Shown one piece after another: positions 28,131 to 36,950 of a DNA stretch of 64,000 nucleotides (position 1 is its first letter; each line of letters begins with the position of its first letter). The DNA comes from Pelagibacterium luteolum (GTDB lineage Bacteria > Pseudomonadota > Alphaproteobacteria > Rhizobiales > Devosiaceae). The notes below the pieces were generated by a model. The model saw nothing but the letters and a program-made list of their open reading frames with translations. It had not been told where the DNA came from and did no database searches. The translations under genes were made by a program, and so were the position numbers. The stretch is taken from positions 372,001 to 436,000 of the forward strand of contig NZ_FNCS01000003.1 in the NCBI RefSeq assembly GCF_900100665.1, written 5' to 3'.

Positions 28131-30074
28131 TCAATTCCGCAATTGGGGGAGGCCGACATAGAGGGCCAGCGCTTCGGGATTGGCCAGAGCTGCGGTATTC
28201 CTCACTGGCCGCCCATGGATCGTGTCGCGAACCGCAACCTCGGATATCTTGCCGGAGCGCGTGCGCGGGATGGCATCGATTGCGATGATCCGCGCTGGAA
28301 CGTGTCGGGGAGACGCCCCCATTCGGATACGATTGCGTATTGTCGTTTCCATCGCTTCATCGAGCAGCGCGCCTTCGCGCAACTTGACGAACAGGATCAC
28401 CCGTTGGTCGCCATCAATGTCTTGTCCGACAGCAAGCGCTTCCTCGATCGCGTCGATAGTTTCGACCTGTCTATAGATTTCCGCCGTCCCGATACGAACA
28501 CCGCCAGGATTGAGCGTGGTGTCGGACCGGCCATGGATGATGTATCCACCTTGGGGCCGCTTCTCCACGAAGTCTCCATGGGCCCATAGCCCGGGAAATC
28601 GCTCGAAGTAGGCTGCGGTATAACGCGAGCCATCCTCGTCCCCCCAGAACCCGATCGGCATCGACAGATGCGCATTCCGGCACACAAGCTCTCCGGGCGC
28701 ACCCAAGATCGGCTTTCCGTGCTCGTCCAGTATATCCACCTCCATCCCGAGCAACGCGCACTGCAACTCACCACGTCTCACCGGCAGCAATACATTCCCG
28801 CCAAGAAAGCAGGCGCAGATGTCAGTGCCGCCCGAAATCGACGCCAGATGCAAATCGGACATCCAGTCGCGGTAGATGTAGTCGAAGCTGGATGGAATAA
28901 GCGGAGAGCCGGTCGACAATATCATCCTCAACGTTTCCAGCCGGTGGGTTCGGCGTGGCACTACGCCTGATTTCAGGCAATGATCGATATACTTTGCGCT
29001 CGTCCCAAAGACGGAGATCTTTTCGTAATCGATAAGGTCAACCAGCCTCTCAACGTCCGGAAAGAAAGGATTGCCGTCATAGGTGACCAACGTTGCGCCA
29101 ACCGCGAGACCAGAGACCTGCCAGTTCCACATCATCCAACCGCAGGTGGTGAAATAGAAGAAGCGCTCATCGCGTTGCAGATCGCAGTGAAGCACGAGCT
29201 CCTTTTTGTGCTGAATCAGCAGTCCTGCCCCCGAGTGGATTATGCATTTTGGCTTTCCAGTCGTGCCCGACGAAAAAAGGATCACCATCGGTGCCGTGAA
29301 GGGCATGCGGTTGAATGCAATGGTCTGAGGCTGATAGGTCGACATCCAGTCGTCCCAGGTCACCGCGCCCAGATCGGCAAGCCAATTGGGAACCTCATCT
29401 GCAATGAGGACAATAGCGTCCAACTCCGCCTCGGTGGATATGGCCCTTATCGATGCAGAGACATCAATAACTTTTCCCGCATAGCAGTATTCCGCCACGG
29501 CAATAAGCACCTTCGGTGCGACTTGGCACAGCCGGTCGCTCGCGGCGGTCGGTCCAAAATCAGGTGAACAGGACGACCAAATCGCGCCGATAGCCGATGT
29601 CGCGAGATATGCAACGATAGCCTCGATATCGTTGGTGACGATGGCAGCGACGCGATCCCCCTCGACTACGCCGACGGCCCGGAGCGCTTGGTCCGCACGC
29701 GAGACCATACGATAGAGGTCCGCCCAACTGACATCACGCCGTGTGCCGTCGTCGCGATAAGCGATGATGGCCACCCCATCATCGCGGCACCGCAACAGGT
29801 TCTCCGCATAGTTTACTCGCGCGCCGGGGTAAAATTGCCCACTGCGCAGCCCATCACCGGCAACGAACCCGGTCTCCCCCCTGTCGCCGACAATATCCAG
29901 GAAATCCCACAACGCCTCATGGAACTGGTCTGGCGCGTCGATCGACCAGCGATGCAGGCCGTGATAGTCGCCCGGTTCCACCCCATGCAGTGACCGGGTC
30001 GTCTCGGCAAACCGCCAAATCGCGGAAGCCTGCTTTTGTTCAGGTGACGCTTGCCAGAGGATTTCGTTGTCCAT
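28131..30074 (-). CDS. Acetoacetyl-CoA synthetase
   Basis: 647 residues from the ATG at 30074, which has GGAGG 5 bases before it. ANL-superfamily enzyme making acetoacetyl-CoA from acetoacetate, ATP and CoA, used in polyhydroxybutyrate or ketone-body metabolism. Adenylation core ILFSSGTTGKPKCIIHS, the AACS-typical TTCGWMMWNWQVSGLAVGA, the SGGTDICACF segment and the C-terminal PRTRSGKISEVAVRD with the catalytic Lys are seen. The gene is last in a minus-strand series after two glycerate kinases (62-base gap); a metabolic link to those is not evident. Confidence 0.93.
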   Translation of the reverse strand: MDNEILWQASPEQKQASAIWRFAETTRSLHGVEPGDYHGLHRWSIDAPDQFHEALWDFLDIVGDRGETGFVAGDGLRSGQFYPGARVNYAENLLRCRDDGVAIIAYRDDGTRRDVSWADLYRMVSRADQALRAVGVVEGDRVAAIVTNDIEAIVAYLATSAIGAIWSSCSPDFGPTAASDRLCQVAPKVLIAVAEYCYAGKVIDVSASIRAISTEAELDAIVLIADEVPNWLADLGAVTWDDWMSTYQPQTIAFNRMPFTAPMVILFSSGTTGKPKCIIHSGAGLLIQHKKELVLHCDLQRDERFFYFTTCGWMMWNWQVSGLAVGATLVTYDGNPFFPDVERLVDLIDYEKISVFGTSAKYIDHCLKSGVVPRRTHRLETLRMILSTGSPLIPSSFDYIYRDWMSDLHLASISGGTDICACFLGGNVLLPVRRGELQCALLGMEVDILDEHGKPILGAPGELVCRNAHLSMPIGFWGDEDGSRYTAAYFERFPGLWAHGDFVEKRPQGGYIIHGRSDTTLNPGGVRIGTAEIYRQVETIDAIEEALAVGQDIDGDQRVILFVKLREGALLDEAMETTIRNRIRMGASPRHVPARIIAIDAIPRTRSGKISEVAVRDTIHGRPVRNTAALANPEALALYVGLPQLRN

Positions 30075-30135
30075 CGCAGCCTCCGTCATCCACACGCGAC
30101 GCCCCGCCGGAATAACGCCCAACTCTTACCTTGGT

Positions 30136-31410
30136 TTACGAACCGATCAGTATCGCGCGGAAGTCGTTGACGTTCGTCCCCGTCGGCCCAGTGACGAATA
30201 GATCGTCGACCGCAGCAAAAGCTGTCCAGGCATCATGCTTGCATAGGCTCTTGCGCGGATCGATGCCCGCGGCCCGCATGCGAGACATTGTCTTCCCATC
30301 AGCAAATGCGCCAGCATTATCTTCCGAACCGTCGATCCCGTCAGTGTCGGCCGCGAGCACATGAACGTCGTCCATACCCTCGATGCCCTGCGCCAGAGCA
30401 AGCAGAAATTCCGTATTCCTGCCCCCCTTCCCGCCACTCTCGCCGCGCATGGACACTGTAGTTTCCCCGCCGGACAAAAGCACGATAGGACCCTTAAAGG
30501 GCTCGCCATAGCGCACCACATTGCGCGTAATCGCGGCGTGCATGCGCGCGATATCCTTGGCCTCGCCCTCGATAGCGTCGGACAACACTACGCAAGGCAA
30601 GCCCAATTGTGCAGCTTTCGCGGATGCAGCCTGCAATGACAAATGTGCGGAAGCGATCACATGCGCGACGTTGCGCTCAAAGACAGGGTCATCGGGCCTC
30701 GGAGCAAAGGCAGCGGACGATCTAAGATGCGCCATTACCTTTTCCGGTAGCATAAGGTGATGCTCTTCAATGATCTCAAGCGCATCGGCCGGCGTGGTCA
30801 TATCCGGCACTGTTGGCCCGGAGGCGACAATAGCGGGGTTGTCGCCTGCGACGTCCGAAACCAAAAGACTGACGACCCGCGCCGGTGCTGCTGCCTTTGC
30901 CAAGCGCCCACCTTTGATCGCCGAGACATGTTTGCGCAGCACATTCATGGCCGCGATCGGCGCGCCGGAACTCAACAGGATGCGGTTGACTTCAGCTTCG
31001 TCCTCAAAGCTCAGGTCGCCGGTCGGCAGCGGCAGCAACGCGGATCCTCCACCCGACATCAGCGCAATAACTAGATCATCTGACGTGAGCCCGGTGACGG
31101 TTTCGAGCAGGCGCCTTGAGGCGGCCAAACCCGATGTGTCGGGAACCGGATGCGCAGCATGGATCACCTCGATCTGCCGCGTGGCCGTGGTCTTTCCATG
31201 TCGATCGACAACCACCCCCTCGATCGGCCCATCCCAGAGACTTTCGAACGCTGCAGCCATCTGACTGGCCGCCTTGCCGGCACCCACAATGATGGTTCGA
31301 CCCTTCGGCTTTTCCGGGAGATATGGACGCAGGGCGTCCTTGGGATCCGCTGCAGCGACGGCAGCCTGAAATAGTGACTTCAAAAAAGTGCGCGGCTCGT
31401 GTCGCGTCAT
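30136..31410 (-). CDS. Glycerate 2-kinase, MOFRL family (copy 1)
   Basis: 424 residues; phosphorylates glycerate to 2-phosphoglycerate in the cytoplasm. N-terminal domain with KGRTIIVGAGKAASQMA, ALMSGGGSALLPLP and SDVAGDNPAIVASGPT; C-terminal MOFRL domain GGRNTEFLLALAQGIEGM with AADTDGIDGSEDNAGAF. The family was often called TtuD/hydroxypyruvate reductase. A second, clearly different paralogue (roughly 45 percent identical by eye) lies just upstream; 64 bases separate them. Operon order suggests use of glycerate made by the adjacent tartronate semialdehyde reductase. Confidence 0.93.
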   Translation of the reverse strand: MTRHEPRTFLKSLFQAAVAAADPKDALRPYLPEKPKGRTIIVGAGKAASQMAAAFESLWDGPIEGVVVDRHGKTTATRQIEVIHAAHPVPDTSGLAASRRLLETVTGLTSDDLVIALMSGGGSALLPLPTGDLSFEDEAEVNRILLSSGAPIAAMNVLRKHVSAIKGGRLAKAAAPARVVSLLVSDVAGDNPAIVASGPTVPDMTTPADALEIIEEHHLMLPEKVMAHLRSSAAFAPRPDDPVFERNVAHVIASAHLSLQAASAKAAQLGLPCVVLSDAIEGEAKDIARMHAAITRNVVRYGEPFKGPIVLLSGGETTVSMRGESGGKGGRNTEFLLALAQGIEGMDDVHVLAADTDGIDGSEDNAGAFADGKTMSRMRAAGIDPRKSLCKHDAWTAFAAVDDLFVTGPTGTNVNDFRAILIGS

Positions 31411-31474
31411 TCATCCCCCAACGGTTTTCAGACCTCATAGCATGGATGGGGTTCATCGCCTATCCGCACGCTCT

Positions 31475-32740
31475 TCAGCGAACCAGAATCGCGCGAAAAT
31501 CGTTGACATTGGTATATGTCGGGCCGGTTACCACGAGGCGTTTGGCAGCCCGGAAGAATGTGTAGGCATCATTACGATCGAGATAGGCCGCGGGGTCTGA
31601 AGGACCTGAAAAATCGGAAGAAAAATCAAACCAGGCGCCAGCATTTTCTTCGGTGCCATCAATGCCATCCGTATCGCACGCAATTGCTGCCACCTGGGAA
31701 TAGGGCTTAAGCGCAAGATAGAGTGCCAGGAGGAATTCGGTATTCCGGCCACCACGTCCGACGGCTTCGGGCCTGAGCGTAACTGTGGTCTCTCCACCGC
31801 TCAGTAGGACGCATGGCGGCGCAAACGGTGTGTTGTACTGGATGATCGACCGCACGATGCCCGCCATCGCGACCGCGACTTCGCGCGCCTCCCCTTCGAT
31901 GGCATCCCCCAGGATGACGGCCGCAATCCCCATCGCTTCGGCCTCACGCCTGGCAGCGTCCAGAGACATGCGTGGCGTAGCGATCATATGCACCGTGTTT
32001 CTATCCGTCTCGGCTTCCGGCGCTGAATTGGCAACCAGTGATTGTGCTGCATGCTCTGGAATATCGATGCGAAAGCGCCGCAGAATAGCCTGGACGTCGT
32101 CCAGATCGGCTCCAGTAACAATCGATGGGCCTGACCCCACCGTAGCCGGATCATCACCCGGAACGTCAGAAATGATATAGGTCACAACCTTCGCAGGTGC
32201 CGCAGCCAACGCCAGCTTGCCCCCTTTGACCGCCGAAAACGCCTTGCGCACAGCATTCATTGCGCCGATCGGAGCACCTGATCTGAGCAATTGACGGGTA
32301 ATGTTCTGCTTGTCGGCAAGCGAGATGCCGTTGGCTGGCATAGTGAGGAGCGACGAAGCCCCGCCTGATATCAAAACAACCACGAGATCGTTAGGACCAG
32401 CGCCTCGCGCCATCTCGACTATTTCGCGTGTTGCCTTAAGTCCTGCTTCGTCAGGCACCGGATGGGCAGCCTCCACGACCTTGACGTGCCGCGTTTCAAC
32501 CGCGTGACCGTATCGCGTGACGATCAGGCCCTCGAGCGGCTCACCCCATGCGTCTTCGAACGCCCGAGCCATCCGCGCCGAGGCCTTGCCAGCACCCAAC
32601 ACAATGGTACGTCCTTTGGGCCGCGCCGGAAGGATCGCGTCGAATTTTTCATCCGGCAGTGCGGCATCGAGGGCCGCATCGAACAAGCGGCGAAGCACCT
32701 GCTCGGCGTCGAGATCGCCGATCGTTTCTTTGGCCAACAT
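31475..32740 (-). CDS. Glycerate 2-kinase, MOFRL family (copy 2)
   Basis: 421 residues with the same domain layout as its neighbour: KGRTIVLGAGKASARMA, VLISGGASSLLTMP, SDVPGDDPATVGSGPS and the MOFRL domain GGRNTEFLLALYLALK with CDTDGIDGTEENAGAW. The divergence between the two suggests different substrate preferences (for example glycerate against a related hydroxy acid) rather than a recent duplication. It follows the reductase gene by 86 bases on the same strand. Confidence 0.93.
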   Translation of the reverse strand: MLAKETIGDLDAEQVLRRLFDAALDAALPDEKFDAILPARPKGRTIVLGAGKASARMARAFEDAWGEPLEGLIVTRYGHAVETRHVKVVEAAHPVPDEAGLKATREIVEMARGAGPNDLVVVLISGGASSLLTMPANGISLADKQNITRQLLRSGAPIGAMNAVRKAFSAVKGGKLALAAAPAKVVTYIISDVPGDDPATVGSGPSIVTGADLDDVQAILRRFRIDIPEHAAQSLVANSAPEAETDRNTVHMIATPRMSLDAARREAEAMGIAAVILGDAIEGEAREVAVAMAGIVRSIIQYNTPFAPPCVLLSGGETTVTLRPEAVGRGGRNTEFLLALYLALKPYSQVAAIACDTDGIDGTEENAGAWFDFSSDFSGPSDPAAYLDRNDAYTFFRAAKRLVVTGPTYTNVNDFRAILVR

Positions 32741-32826
32741 GCCGGACCTCCCTTACGCCTACCAGGTGCGCGTCCCGCCCGGCTTGTGCCGTGGTTCTGG
32801 TGGACGGGCGCCCGTTACAATTGCCG

Positions 32827-33705
32827 TCAACCGATTTCGTGATTGGCCTGGACTTCAAGGGCACGAATGAGGGCGGAGTGGTCCCATTCCTTGCCGCCCT
32901 GGGCAGCGCATGCGCTGAACAATTGCTGGCACAAAGCTGTGGCTGGCAGCGCCATATCGAGCTTGCGCGCAGAATCGAGAGCGTTGTTGAGGTCTTTCTG
33001 ATGCAACTCGATACGAAAACCTGGGTCAAAGGTCCGCTTGACCATGCGGTCTCCGTGAACCTCGAGAATACGTGATGAGGCAAAGCCGCCCATCAGGGCC
33101 TCGCGCACTTTTGCCGGATCAGCTCCGGCCTTGGATGCAAAGAGCAGCGCCTCGGCGACCGCCTCAATCGTCAGCCCGACGACGATCTGGTTGGCGACTT
33201 TTGCAGTCTGGCCGTCGCCGACCTCTCCGACACGGGTAATGTTCTTGCCCATGGTTTCAAAAAGCGGCCGGACGATATCGAAATCGGCCTGTTTGCCACC
33301 CACCATTATGGACAGGGTTGCTTCGCGCGCGCCCACCTCACCACCCGACACCGGAGCGTCGAGATAACCACAGCCCTTCTCGGCGATCTTTGCAGCAAAC
33401 TCTTTTGTCGCTATCGGCGAAATCGAACTCATGTCGACAATGATTTTGCCTGCTGAAATTCCATCGTAAAGACCGCCGTCACCAAACAACACCGCCTGAA
33501 CATGGGGGGTGTCCGGGACCATGACGATGATGACGTCGGAGCGTTCGGCGACGGCGCGGGAGGACTCGCAGGCATGTGCACCCTTATCGGCCAAAACCTG
33601 AGGAACTTTGACCCGGTCGTAAACGAACAGCGCGTGGCCGGCATCAAGCAGATGCCCCGCCATCGGTGTTCCCATAATTCCGGTTCCGATGAATCCGATA
33701 TTCAT
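32827..33705 (-). CDS. glxR: 2-hydroxy-3-oxopropionate (tartronate semialdehyde) reductase
   Basis: 292-residue beta-hydroxyacid dehydrogenase reducing tartronate semialdehyde to glycerate. NAD(P)-binding GFIGTGIMGTPMAGHLL at the N-terminus, substrate-binding DAPVSGGEVGAREATLS, catalytic Lys in GQTAKVANQI and the C-terminal KDLNNALD are all present. Of the family, GarR/GlxR is favoured over 3-hydroxyisobutyrate dehydrogenase because of the neighbouring aldolase and glycerate kinases; sequence alone does not settle it. Confidence 0.88.
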   Translation of the reverse strand: MNIGFIGTGIMGTPMAGHLLDAGHALFVYDRVKVPQVLADKGAHACESSRAVAERSDVIIVMVPDTPHVQAVLFGDGGLYDGISAGKIIVDMSSISPIATKEFAAKIAEKGCGYLDAPVSGGEVGAREATLSIMVGGKQADFDIVRPLFETMGKNITRVGEVGDGQTAKVANQIVVGLTIEAVAEALLFASKAGADPAKVREALMGGFASSRILEVHGDRMVKRTFDPGFRIELHQKDLNNALDSARKLDMALPATALCQQLFSACAAQGGKEWDHSALIRALEVQANHEIG

Positions 33706-33822
33706 GATTCACTCCTCTAGGCAGCCCTTTGGGCGCTCATTGTGTTTAGGATAGTTTTGGCAAAATAGTCGGGCTGAAGCCTGGCGACGCCTATTGCGCC
33801 GCCAAGCCATTCAGCAAACCGC

Positions 33823-34704
33823 TTATTGCGGCTCGGATGCTTCGCGGGCACTGCGCGAGCCATTGGCCACGAGACCAAGATCGTTCGGGCCTTGGAAGCA
33901 GGAATAGCCTTCGCGACTTGTCCGCCAATCGAGCGGGCCACAGACCGGTTTTCCGTTCGCCTCGGCCGCCGCAAAAATACGATCGACCAGTTCTTCGTAT
34001 TCGGCATCGCCCTGCTGATATCCGGAGAAATTGCCCAGATCGCCTGACGCGATGAATAGCGCATCCACACCCTCGACCGCGGCGATTTCTTCGACGTTCT
34101 CGACACCCTCGAGCGTCTCGATCATCAAGATAAGCACGATGTTGTCGTTAAACGTGGCGCGATAACCGCCCGGAACGTCGGCATAGAAGTTCGAGAACTG
34201 TCCTCCGCCGGCACTATGACGGCCAACAGGCGGGAACATGGTCCACTTAACGGCTTCCTCGGCCTCTTCGGCTGTGTCGATGGTCGGCACGACCAGCACC
34301 ATCGCGCCGGCGTCGAGCGCGTGCTGAATTTCACGCTCGGTCGTTTCGGCAATACGAACACCAGGAACTGCTGCGGCGTCCGGGCACTCACGATACATCG
34401 CGGCTAGCGACTCCCAGCCGGTCTGATCATGCTGCATTTCGACCCACATGAAGTCCCATGCGCCGGATTCCGCCATCGAGCAATATATGCGCGAGTCAGG
34501 CGAACGCACCGTGCCGCCGATGATGTGTTCACCGTTGAGGATCTTCTGCTTCGCAGTGTTCCAAATTTCTACCTCGCCTTCGACGTCATAAGCGGGGCCG
34601 TATTCCCACTCCGACGCCAGGAACGCAGCATCTTGAGCGACCGCGCTACCGGCCATTGAGCAAGCCATAAGCCCCGCAACGATGGTCTTAGTTAGAATAT
34701 GCAT
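33823..34704 (-). CDS. HpcH/HpaI-family aldolase with N-terminal signal peptide
   Basis: 293 residues. The first ~23 residues are a convincing Sec signal peptide (TKTIVAGLMACSMAGSAVAQ), then ~45 residues of linker, then the HpaI-type barrel. By alignment to HpaI from memory, the catalytic His is kept (EMQHDQTG, where HpaI has DGEH), as are Arg (VRIAE), metal ligand Glu (MIETLEG) and Asp (SGDLGN). Aldolases of this family cleave keto acids into pyruvate plus an aldehyde, normally in the cytoplasm. The export signal would place this one in the periplasm beside a TRAP transporter. Preceded by a 135-base AT-rich gap with candidate operators. Confidence 0.85.
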   Translation of the reverse strand: MHILTKTIVAGLMACSMAGSAVAQDAAFLASEWEYGPAYDVEGEVEIWNTAKQKILNGEHIIGGTVRSPDSRIYCSMAESGAWDFMWVEMQHDQTGWESLAAMYRECPDAAAVPGVRIAETTEREIQHALDAGAMVLVVPTIDTAEEAEEAVKWTMFPPVGRHSAGGGQFSNFYADVPGGYRATFNDNIVLILMIETLEGVENVEEIAAVEGVDALFIASGDLGNFSGYQQGDAEYEELVDRIFAAAEANGKPVCGPLDWRTSREGYSCFQGPNDLGLVANGSRSAREASEPQ

Positions 34705-34797
34705 TTTCTCTCTCCCATTTCCTTTTTCAGGAACCTCACTGACAAATCAACATTTTGCCATGAAAGAAATATAGTCAAACTAAATATCTAGTATTTC

Positions 34798-34829
34798 ATA
34801 GTATAAATAATAGATTTATATTATACTAT
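34798..34829 (-). promoter_or_regulatory. Inverted ATAGTATAA repeats in the aldolase promoter
   Basis: ATAGTATAA (34798-34806) and TTATACTAT (34821-34829) are perfect 9-bp inverted copies 14 bases apart, inside a very AT-rich stretch. A third, weaker copy (TCTAGTAT) precedes them. The same core recurs before dctP and before the FadR-type regulator, suggesting its operator. Confidence 0.5.
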
Positions 34830-34839
34830 TATTACATAG

Positions 34840-35133
34840 CTACCCGATTAACTTGCTAAAGAACTCTCGCTCTCGGCGTTCGAGCTTCGGGACAATCCGA
34901 CCAGCGATGATCCGCTCAAAATGCGCTGTGCGGCGATGCCCATCAGCGGCGGGCTCGTCGATATAGACTTCACAGAGCAGAAACTGGTTGGGATGCTCGT
35001 TTGACCCCCAAACCTCGTAACTCACGCAGCCCGGCTCGAATTTTCTGATTTCTTCAGCCATCTCGCTAAGATCGGCGAGCACCTGATCGCGATGGCCATC
35101 TTTTATGAAGTAGCGCGCGGTCATCAAAATCAT
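34840..35133 (-). CDS. Small antibiotic-biosynthesis-monooxygenase (ABM) domain protein
   Basis: 97 residues with the dimeric ferredoxin-like ABM fold pattern: MILMTARYFIKDGHRDQVLADL, EIRKFEPGCVSYEVW and QFLLCEVYIDEPAADGHRRTAHF. Members include quinol monooxygenases and LsrG/rhamnose-mutarotase-like aldehyde or sugar enzymes. Here, at the head of the sugar-acid cluster and divergent from the TRAP operon, a role in processing the imported compound is more likely than antibiotic synthesis (inference). Confidence 0.8.
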   Translation of the reverse strand: MILMTARYFIKDGHRDQVLADLSEMAEEIRKFEPGCVSYEVWGSNEHPNQFLLCEVYIDEPAADGHRRTAHFERIIAGRIVPKLERREREFFSKLIG

Positions 35134-35200
35134 CTCAACACTCCGTTCTTTCGACTATTCGATTGCCAGTTATCTAAATAGTTGTCAAAGTATATTTGCT

Positions 35201-35219
35201 TTATACTATCATGATATAA
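35201..35219. promoter_or_regulatory. Putative FadR-type operator between ABM gene and dctP
   Basis: TTATACTAT-C-ATGATATAA is a 19-bp near-palindrome with two mismatched pairs and shares its TATACTAT half with the aldolase promoter sites. It stands in the divergent gap, 68 bases from the ABM start and 131 from dctP. Confidence 0.5.
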
Positions 35220-35349
35220 TAATACTAATTGTTTTTCTGTTGACCTTTACTTTTGTTTCTTGAAGACTTGCACTCAGCCCAGAGCTAATTCCGCGCATGC
35301 GCTGGAAAGCGGCAAAGAGGCCACATCTTTTTCGGAGGAGTGCAGAGAG

Positions 35350-36339
35350 ATGAATTACTTTGGATTGATCCGCGGCGCGGCAATGACCGGCGTTGCTGTG
35401 GCCGCGCTTACAGCGGGCGCCGCGCAGGCACAGACGGTGATGCGCATCAACGTTTCGATGCCGCAGGATGGTCACCACGGCATCGCGATCGATACGTTCG
35501 CCGAGCAGGTCGAAAGCCTTACCGACGGTCGCTACCAGATCGAAACCTTTTACGCTGGCTCCCTCGGCGCCGAACGGGAATCGATCGAAGGGGTGCAATT
35601 GGGCACGCTGGAATTGACCTTCACCTCGACCGGCCCGGTCCCCAATTTCGTGCCGGAGCTGTCGATTCTCGACATCCCGTTCCTGTTCCGAGACTACGAA
35701 CACGCACGCGGCGTTCTCGACAGCGAGATCGGTGACGAACTGCTCGGCCGCTTCGAAGCGCACGGGATCAAGGGCCTGGCCTGGGCCGACAACGGCTTCC
35801 GCCATATGACCAACGACATCCGCCCCATCGCCTCACCGAGCGATCTAGACGGCCTCAAGATGCGTACCATGGAAAGCCCGGTCCACATCGCAGCCTATCG
35901 CGAGTTCGGCATCCTGCCGACGCCAATGGCCTTCCCCGAAGTCTTCGCCGCCCTTCAGCAAGGTGTCGTGGACGGGCAGGAAAACCCGCTATCGGTGATA
36001 GAGTCCAACAACTTCGACGAGGTTCAGCAATACTTATCGATGACTGGTCACGTCTTCTCGCCCTGCGTCTTCCTCATGAACCTCGATATGTGGAACCAGC
36101 TCTCGGAAGAAGATCAGGGCCATTTCGTAACGGCGGCACAAGCCGGCGCAGAAGCCAATCGCGCCCGCGTCGATGCCGATGAAGAAACGGCGATCGAGTC
36201 CATGCGTGCAGACGGTATGGAAATTATCGAAGACGTCGACCGAGATATCTTCATCGAAGCGCTCGCCGCGGTCAACGCGCAGTTCGAAGAACAATTCGGT
36301 GCCGAAGAAGTTGCCGCCATTCGCGACTGGCAACCCTGA
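35350..36339 (+). CDS. dctP: TRAP transporter substrate-binding protein DctP
   Basis: 329 residues from the ATG at 35350, with GGAGGAG upstream; the longer open frame has no support. Signal peptide AAMTGVAVAALTAGAAQAQ. DctP-type features: LTDGRYQIETFYAGSLG, SIEGVQLGTLELTF, the carboxylate-binding Arg in GLKMRTMESPVH, and the segment QQGVVDGQENPLSVI. It collects a carboxylate-bearing substrate, here probably a sugar acid, for the DctQM permease encoded next. A stem-loop lies between it and dctQ. Confidence 0.94.
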   Translation: MNYFGLIRGAAMTGVAVAALTAGAAQAQTVMRINVSMPQDGHHGIAIDTFAEQVESLTDGRYQIETFYAGSLGAERESIEGVQLGTLELTFTSTGPVPNFVPELSILDIPFLFRDYEHARGVLDSEIGDELLGRFEAHGIKGLAWADNGFRHMTNDIRPIASPSDLDGLKMRTMESPVHIAAYREFGILPTPMAFPEVFAALQQGVVDGQENPLSVIESNNFDEVQQYLSMTGHVFSPCVFLMNLDMWNQLSEEDQGHFVTAAQAGAEANRARVDADEETAIESMRADGMEIIEDVDRDIFIEALAAVNAQFEEQFGAEEVAAIRDWQP

Positions 36340-36365
36340 TCACTCCTCAATCCAACCATGTCTCC

Positions 36366-36390
36366 ATGCGGGCGCTGAGAGCGTCCGCAT
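36366..36390 (+). other. Intercistronic stem-loop after dctP
   Basis: ATGCGGGCGCT pairs with AGCGTCCGCAT (one G-U) around a GAG loop. There is no T tract. Such hairpins after binding-protein genes usually protect the upstream mRNA and lower permease expression. Confidence 0.55.
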
Positions 36391-36420
36391 GTCCGGCAAC
36401 TCTGCTAAAGGACACTCGGC

Positions 36421-36939
36421 ATGCAATCGGCCGTCAGGATGTTCCTGCTCTTCGACAAGGGCCTCAACAGGCTAATCTCAATAATCTCGGTTCTGGCACT
36501 GGCAGCTGCGGCCTGCCTTGGCATGCTGCAGGTCGTTTCGCGCTTCGTGCTCAAGCTTCCGCTGGAGTGGACCGAGGTGATGATCCGCATATTTCTGGCG
36601 TGGATGGTGTTTGTCGGGGCCGCACTCGTGTTCCGTGCCGGCGCCATGATCGCCGTCGATCTCATGCGCCACATGATGCCTGAAAGATTTCGGCGGGCCC
36701 ATGACCTATTCATCACGCTGACGACTCTGCTGTTCCTGGCGCTGCTCGGCTATTGGGGCCTCGTGTACGCGAACCGCAGCGCAACCCAAACGATCCTGGG
36801 CATGCATTATCTGTCGGTCTATTGGGCCTATCTTTCCATTCCGGTCGGCTGCGTCTGTTCGGCAATTGCCGTCATCGCGCGCTTTCTCGACGCCGAGCCG
36901 GTGGTCGATGAGGCCGAAGAGCTCAAGCTCGTACATTAA
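36421..36939 (+). CDS. dctQ: TRAP transporter small permease DctQ
   Basis: 172 residues with four transmembrane helices, the standard DctQ topology; the first is LISIISVLALAAAACLGMLQ and the conserved W after it (LEWTEVMIRIFLAWMVFVGAA) fits the family. It connects the binding protein with the ion-driven DctM subunit. It sits between dctP and dctM, 11 bases before the latter. Confidence 0.94.
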   Translation: MQSAVRMFLLFDKGLNRLISIISVLALAAAACLGMLQVVSRFVLKLPLEWTEVMIRIFLAWMVFVGAALVFRAGAMIAVDLMRHMMPERFRRAHDLFITLTTLLFLALLGYWGLVYANRSATQTILGMHYLSVYWAYLSIPVGCVCSAIAVIARFLDAEPVVDEAEELKLVH

Positions 36940-36950
36940 GGTTTATCGTT

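Noticed and set aside
33717-34106. Minus-strand frame running from the aldolase into the gap before glxR
   Set aside because: It is in a different frame from the aldolase, whose own C-terminus looks normal; nothing indicates a frameshift.
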